Assembly: GCF_936927845.1 (NCBI RefSeq)
Contig: NZ_CAKZHV010000067.1
Location: 1-64,000, forward strand
Source of the DNA: an uncultured Sphingomonas sp.
GTDB lineage: Bacteria > Pseudomonadota > Alphaproteobacteria > Sphingomonadales > Sphingomonadaceae
Reading direction: 5' to 3'
DNA: 64,000 nucleotides
The translations under genes and the position numbers were made by a program. The notes below the pieces were generated by a model, which was given only the letters and a program-made list of their open reading frames with translations, did no database searches and was not told the DNA's origin. Positions 60,825 to 64,000 of the stretch are shown here, one piece after another; the stretch's first letter is position 1, and each line of letters starts with the position of its first letter.

Positions 60825-61559
60825 ATGACCAGACTCGAAGGAAAAATCGCGCTCATCACCGGCGGTGGCACCGGTATCGGTCTGGCGTCCGCGCAGCGGT
60901 TCGTCGCGGAAGGTGCGTTCGTCTATCTGTTCGGACGTAGGGCTGATAAGCTCCAGGCGGCTGCGAACATGCTCGGGCCTCAGGCGCGGGCCGTCGCGGG
61001 ATCGGTCAGCGACGCGGCTGATCTGGACCGGCTGTTCGGCACCGTCCGACGCGAGCATGGCAGACTCGACATCCTGTTCGCCAATGCCGGCACCGGTGCG
61101 CTGCTGCCCTTGTCCGAGATCACGCCGGAGCACGTCGACGCGACGTTCGACGTCAACGTGAAGGGCACCATCTTCACGGTGCAGAAAGGCCTTACCCTGA
61201 TGGAGCGAGGCGGCTCGGTCATTCTGACCGGATCGACCACCGGCGTCATGGGCACGCCCGCGTTCAGCGTTTACAGCGCATCCAAGGCGGCGGTCCGAAA
61301 TCTCGCGCGCAGTTGGGCGCAGGACCTGCGGGGAACGGGTATCCGGGTCAACGTCCTGTCGCCGGGACCAACCCTGACCGAACTCGCCGCCGAGGTGGTC
61401 GGGCGCGACGCCATGATCGAGATGGGTGCGACGACGCCGATCGGCCATGTCGGCGATCCGTCGGAGGTAGCGGCCGCTGCCGCCTTTCTGGCGTCGTCGG
61501 ACAGCAGCTTCATGACGGGAAGCGAGCTGTTCACCGATGGTGGTCTGGCGCAAATCTGA
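60825..61559 (+). CDS. Short-chain dehydrogenase/reductase
   Basis: 244 residues from ATG 60825, GGAGG with a 6-base gap; ATG 60821 is out of frame. Motifs are ITGGGTGIGLASAQRFVAEG, ANAGTGALLPL, LTGSTTGVMGTPAFSVYSASK (catalytic Ser/Tyr/Lys) and VLSPGPTLTEL, ending SELFTDGGLAQI. Partner of the divergent HxlR repressor; such pairs often detoxify reactive carbonyls or quinones, an inference here. A hairpin follows. Confidence 0.92.
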   Translation: MTRLEGKIALITGGGTGIGLASAQRFVAEGAFVYLFGRRADKLQAAANMLGPQARAVAGSVSDAADLDRLFGTVRREHGRLDILFANAGTGALLPLSEITPEHVDATFDVNVKGTIFTVQKGLTLMERGGSVILTGSTTGVMGTPAFSVYSASKAAVRNLARSWAQDLRGTGIRVNVLSPGPTLTELAAEVVGRDAMIEMGATTPIGHVGDPSEVAAAAAFLASSDSSFMTGSELFTDGGLAQI

Positions 61560-61567
61560 TGCCGTGC

Positions 61568-61592
61568 GCCAGCCGGGGCAACACCGGCTGGC
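61568..61592 (+). terminator. Hairpin after the HxlR-linked SDR gene
   Basis: GCCAGCCGG (61568-61576) and CCGGCTGGC (61584-61592) pair perfectly around GGCAACA, 9 bp past the stop codon. Confidence 0.6.
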
Positions 61593-61696
61593 CGACACCA
61601 ATGCATTCCCCCGTGAACAAAACCTAGATGTTGAAAGATGCGCGGCGGGCGAACGCTCGGAGTCACCCGCCGCCTTGAACGTGTTCGCCCGCGGGT

Positions 61697-62572
61697 TCAG
61701 CCCTGGTCGGTGCCGATCGTGTCCAGCTCGCTCATCGCCTCGTCCGGCAGCTCGATGTCGGCGACTTGCAGGTTCTCGCGCAGGTGAGACAGCGACGATG
61801 TGCCAGGGATCAGCAGGATGTTGGGCGAACGACGCAGCAACCAGGCGAGCGCCACCTGCATCGGCGTGGCACCGAGCCGGTCGGCCACGGCCAGGAGCAA
61901 TGCCGACTGAAGCGGGTTGAAGCCGCCGAGCGGGAAGAAGGGCACAAAGGCGATGCCGTCCGCTGCAAGCCCGTCGATCAGCGCGTCATCCTCGCGATGC
62001 GCGAGATTGTACTGGTTCTGCACGCAGACGATCGGCGCAATGGCGCGCGCCTCGGCGACCTGCGCGGGGGTCGCGTTGCTGGTGCCGAGATGGCGGATCA
62101 ACCCTTCCGCCTGCATCGCGGCCATCGCCTCGAAGCTGCTGGCAATCGACTGATTTCCGCGACCGTGGTGACCCGGATGCACCCGGAAATTGACCACCTC
62201 CAATCGCTCCAGACCAAGGTTGCGCAGATTGTCCTCTACCGCCGAGCGCAACTGCGCCGGCTCTTGCGCCGGGTTCCACGACGCATCCTCGCCGCGGATG
62301 GCGCCGACCTTGGTGACGATGACGAGGCCGTCCGGATAGGGCGACAGCGCCTCGCGGATCAGCTGATTGGTGATGTGGGGACCGTAGAAGTCGCTGGTGT
62401 CGATGTGATCGACACCCGCTGCCACCGCGTCGCGCAGCACCGCAAGCGCGGCGTCGCGGTCGCGTGGTGGCCCATAAACACCGGGCCCGGCTAGCTGCAT
62501 CGCGCCGTAGCCGAGCCGCCGGACCTGTCGGTCACCGAGCTTGTAGGTTCCTGCGTGGTCAATCGTGCGCAT
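61697..62572 (-). CDS. Aldo/keto reductase
   Basis: 291 residues from ATG 62572, with GAGGAG upstream. AKR hallmarks are RRLGYGAMQLAGPGVYGPP at the N-terminus, the catalytic Asp/Tyr in HIDTSDFYGPHITNQL, the Lys in IVTKVGAIRG, a His in NFRVHPGHHG, then GTSNATPAQVAEAR and LIPGTSSLSHLRENL. It reduces a carbonyl with NADPH; the substrate is unknown. Divergent from a LysR gene that probably regulates it. Confidence 0.92.
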   Translation of the reverse strand: MRTIDHAGTYKLGDRQVRRLGYGAMQLAGPGVYGPPRDRDAALAVLRDAVAAGVDHIDTSDFYGPHITNQLIREALSPYPDGLVIVTKVGAIRGEDASWNPAQEPAQLRSAVEDNLRNLGLERLEVVNFRVHPGHHGRGNQSIASSFEAMAAMQAEGLIRHLGTSNATPAQVAEARAIAPIVCVQNQYNLAHREDDALIDGLAADGIAFVPFFPLGGFNPLQSALLLAVADRLGATPMQVALAWLLRRSPNILLIPGTSSLSHLRENLQVADIELPDEAMSELDTIGTDQG

Positions 62573-62666
62573 GGTCGTTCTCCTCAAAGCGTGAACACGA
62601 TTTAGGCGCATGACTTTCACGCGATTAGCGGCCACGATCCGCACGCCCTGTTCGGATAACCGTACG

Positions 62667-63569
62667 ATGCCCGCCGATCTTTCCGACGTTCAAACGCTGC
62701 TGGCGGTGGCCAAGGCGGGTGGTTTCCGTGAGGCGGGGCGGAGCAGCGGGGCAAGCGCGTCGACGATGAGCGAGGCGGTGCGCCGGCTTGAGGAGCGGCT
62801 CGGCGTACGGCTGCTTCACCGCACCACCAGGAGTGTGACGCCGACCGAGGCCGGCCAGCGCCTGATCGAGCGGCTGGGTCCCGCGCTGGCCGAGGTGGAG
62901 GCCGCGCTGCGTGTCGTGGACGAGCTCAAAGGTCGGCCTGCCGGCACGCTGCGGCTGAACGTGCCGGTCAGCGCCGCGCGGCTGGTGCTACCCGCGATCC
63001 TGCCAGGCTTTCTCGCGGCCTATCCCGACATTCGCGTCGAGGTCGATGCCGAGGACAGTTTCGTCGACGTGCTGGCGGCGGGCAGCGATGCGGGGATCCG
63101 CTACGACGACCGGCTCGAGCAGGACATGATTGCGATCCCGATCGGGCCACGGGTGCAGCGCTTCGCGACCGCGGCGTCACCGACCTACCTTGACCGACGC
63201 GGGCGGCCGTCACACCCGCGCGACCTGCTGGCGCACGACTGCATCCTGGGTCGCTTTGCCAGCGGCGCGCTGACCTCGCCATGGGAGTTCGAGCGGGACG
63301 GCGTGGTGGTAAAGGTCGAACCGTCCAGTCGCCTGGTCGTGCGGGTAAACGGGGCAACGGACCTGGCGATCGATGCGGCGCTGGGCGGCACTGGCGTGAT
63401 CCACTTGTTTGAGGACTGGCTGATGCCCCATCTGACCACCGGTACGCTCGAGCCTGTGCTGATGGAATGGTGGCAGCCCTTTTCGGGCCCGTTCCTTTAT
63501 TATTCGCAGCGCCGGCTGGTCCCGCAGCCGCTGCGCGCGTTCGTGGATCACGTCAAAGCGCTGGGATGA
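62667..63569 (+). CDS. LysR-family transcriptional regulator
   Basis: 300 residues from ATG 62667; an upstream in-frame ATG at 62610 would add 19 unsupported residues. The HTH is DVQTLLAVAKAGGFREAGRS, STMSEAVRRLEERLGVRLL, HRTTRSVTPTEAGQRLIERL. The effector domain starts at GTLRLNVPVSAARLVLPAIL and includes SFVDVLAAGSDAGIRYDDRL. Divergent from the aldo/keto reductase. A converging regulator ends 16 bp downstream. Confidence 0.93.
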   Translation: MPADLSDVQTLLAVAKAGGFREAGRSSGASASTMSEAVRRLEERLGVRLLHRTTRSVTPTEAGQRLIERLGPALAEVEAALRVVDELKGRPAGTLRLNVPVSAARLVLPAILPGFLAAYPDIRVEVDAEDSFVDVLAAGSDAGIRYDDRLEQDMIAIPIGPRVQRFATAASPTYLDRRGRPSHPRDLLAHDCILGRFASGALTSPWEFERDGVVVKVEPSSRLVVRVNGATDLAIDAALGGTGVIHLFEDWLMPHLTTGTLEPVLMEWWQPFSGPFLYYSQRRLVPQPLRAFVDHVKALG

Positions 63570-63585
63570 CGGGGCTCTGAAGCGG

Positions 63586-64000
63586 TCAGCCGCCGGCTGC
63601 GCCCATTAGCCCGCGAACCTTGTCGGCGTCGGCCGGTGTTGCGGGATTGTACACGATCATGCCCAGCTCAGGCCTGCCCTCGACCGCAAAGGATGAGAAG
63701 TCGAGCTTCACCAGTCCGACCTCCGGATGGCGAATCCGCTTCACGCCTTCGCTGTGCGCGACGACATCGTTGTCGCGCCACAATGCCGCGAACTCCGGGC
63801 TCAGACGGCTCAGCTCCTCAACCAGTCGGGCGGCCGTCGCACTGCCGTGCGCACCAGCCCGCGCCACGTCGGCGCGAAATGCGCCAACGACGAAGCGCGC
63901 CACGCTGTCCCAATCCTCGTTGCGACTGCGGCTTCTGCCGCCCGTGAACATCAGCCGCAGGATGTTGCGCCCGTCGGCCGGCAGCAGTGCATAGTCGGTC
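63586..64000 (-). CDS. C-terminal part of an XRE-family regulator with MmyB-like ligand-binding domain (5' end beyond the window)
   Basis: The visible 138 residues, read from 63999 downward, run TDYALLPADGRNILRLMFTG, EDWDSVARFVVGAFRADVAR, LVEELSRLSPEFAALWRDND, VVAHSEGVKRIRHPEVG and LVKLDFSSFAVEGRPELGMI. This follows the MmyB-type domain found after an N-terminal XRE HTH in many actinobacterial and proteobacterial regulators. The HTH itself is off the window edge. Family assignment is by pattern. Confidence 0.8.
   Translation of the reverse strand, partial: TDYALLPADGRNILRLMFTGGRSRSRNEDWDSVARFVVGAFRADVARAGAHGSATAARLVEELSRLSPEFAALWRDNDVVAHSEGVKRIRHPEVGLVKLDFSSFAVEGRPELGMIVYNPATPADADKVRGLMGAAGG

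Noticed and set aside
1..64000. CRISPR arrays, prophage, biosynthetic gene cluster or toxin-antitoxin module
   Set aside because: No regularly spaced repeats, phage structural or integrase genes, large synthases, or small paired ORFs with toxin/antitoxin character were seen.

Overview
The window is a high-GC (roughly two-thirds G+C) chromosomal segment from an alphaproteobacterium, most likely a Sphingomonas-type member of the Sphingomonadaceae. The basis is the alphaproteobacterial tRNA-Phe, a BamA of the sphingomonad type, three intact large TonB-dependent receptors plus one decayed one, and the general gene style; no taxonomic search was possible.

Layout. 1-10.5 kb: the 3' end of tRNA-Phe(GAA), an intradiol-dioxygenase-like lipoprotein behind an OmpR/EnvZ-type two-component pair, a small DUF3467-like protein, a solitary BamA, a TonB-dependent receptor and an orphan response regulator. 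10.9-29.1 kb: a second receptor, then a coherent hexuronate/glucuronide catabolic island. It holds a TonB-dependent receptor, an alpha/beta hydrolase, UxuA, a GH2 beta-glucuronidase-like enzyme, an ExuR/UxuR-type regulator, a GH31 glycosidase, the ExuT transporter, KdgK, UxaC and UxuB. Together they would take glucuronides across both membranes, release the uronate, and run glucuronate > fructuronate > mannonate > KDG > KDPG; the KDPG aldolase is not in the window. 29.1-32.7 kb: an ECF sigma/anti-sigma pair divergent from two tandem exported ferritin-like proteins.

32.8-40.1 kb: two divergent operons. One encodes a YciF-like ferritin-fold protein, a lactonase and a zinc alcohol dehydrogenase; the other an MFS transporter, an uncharacterised 740-residue protein with a putative alpha/alpha-toroid, and an SDR. 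A perfect 14-bp LacI-type palindrome precedes the second operon. This is the best candidate for an undescribed sugar or polyol oxidation system. 40.6-50.7 kb: a Crp/Fnr regulator, an HWE histidine kinase with a frameshifted response regulator, YdfG, a dicarboxylate/amino-acid symporter, a chromate-resistance pair (ChrA plus rhodanese-ChrB), and an ArsR/SDR pair.

50.8-59.7 kb is visibly decaying: a LacI-family pseudogene, a truncated TonB-receptor pseudogene, a dctA split by an in-frame amber codon, and a broken IS5-type transposase. They surround intact dctB and a DctD that lacks the GAFTGA loop and the Walker B glutamate. 60.3-64 kb: an HxlR/SDR divergent pair with a clear operator, an aldo/keto reductase divergent from a LysR regulator, and the C-terminal part of an XRE/MmyB-type regulator running off the end.

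Functions are assigned from sequence motifs and remembered family features; no database search was run. Start codons were moved inward where a Shine-Dalgarno site, signal peptide or family N-terminus argued for it.
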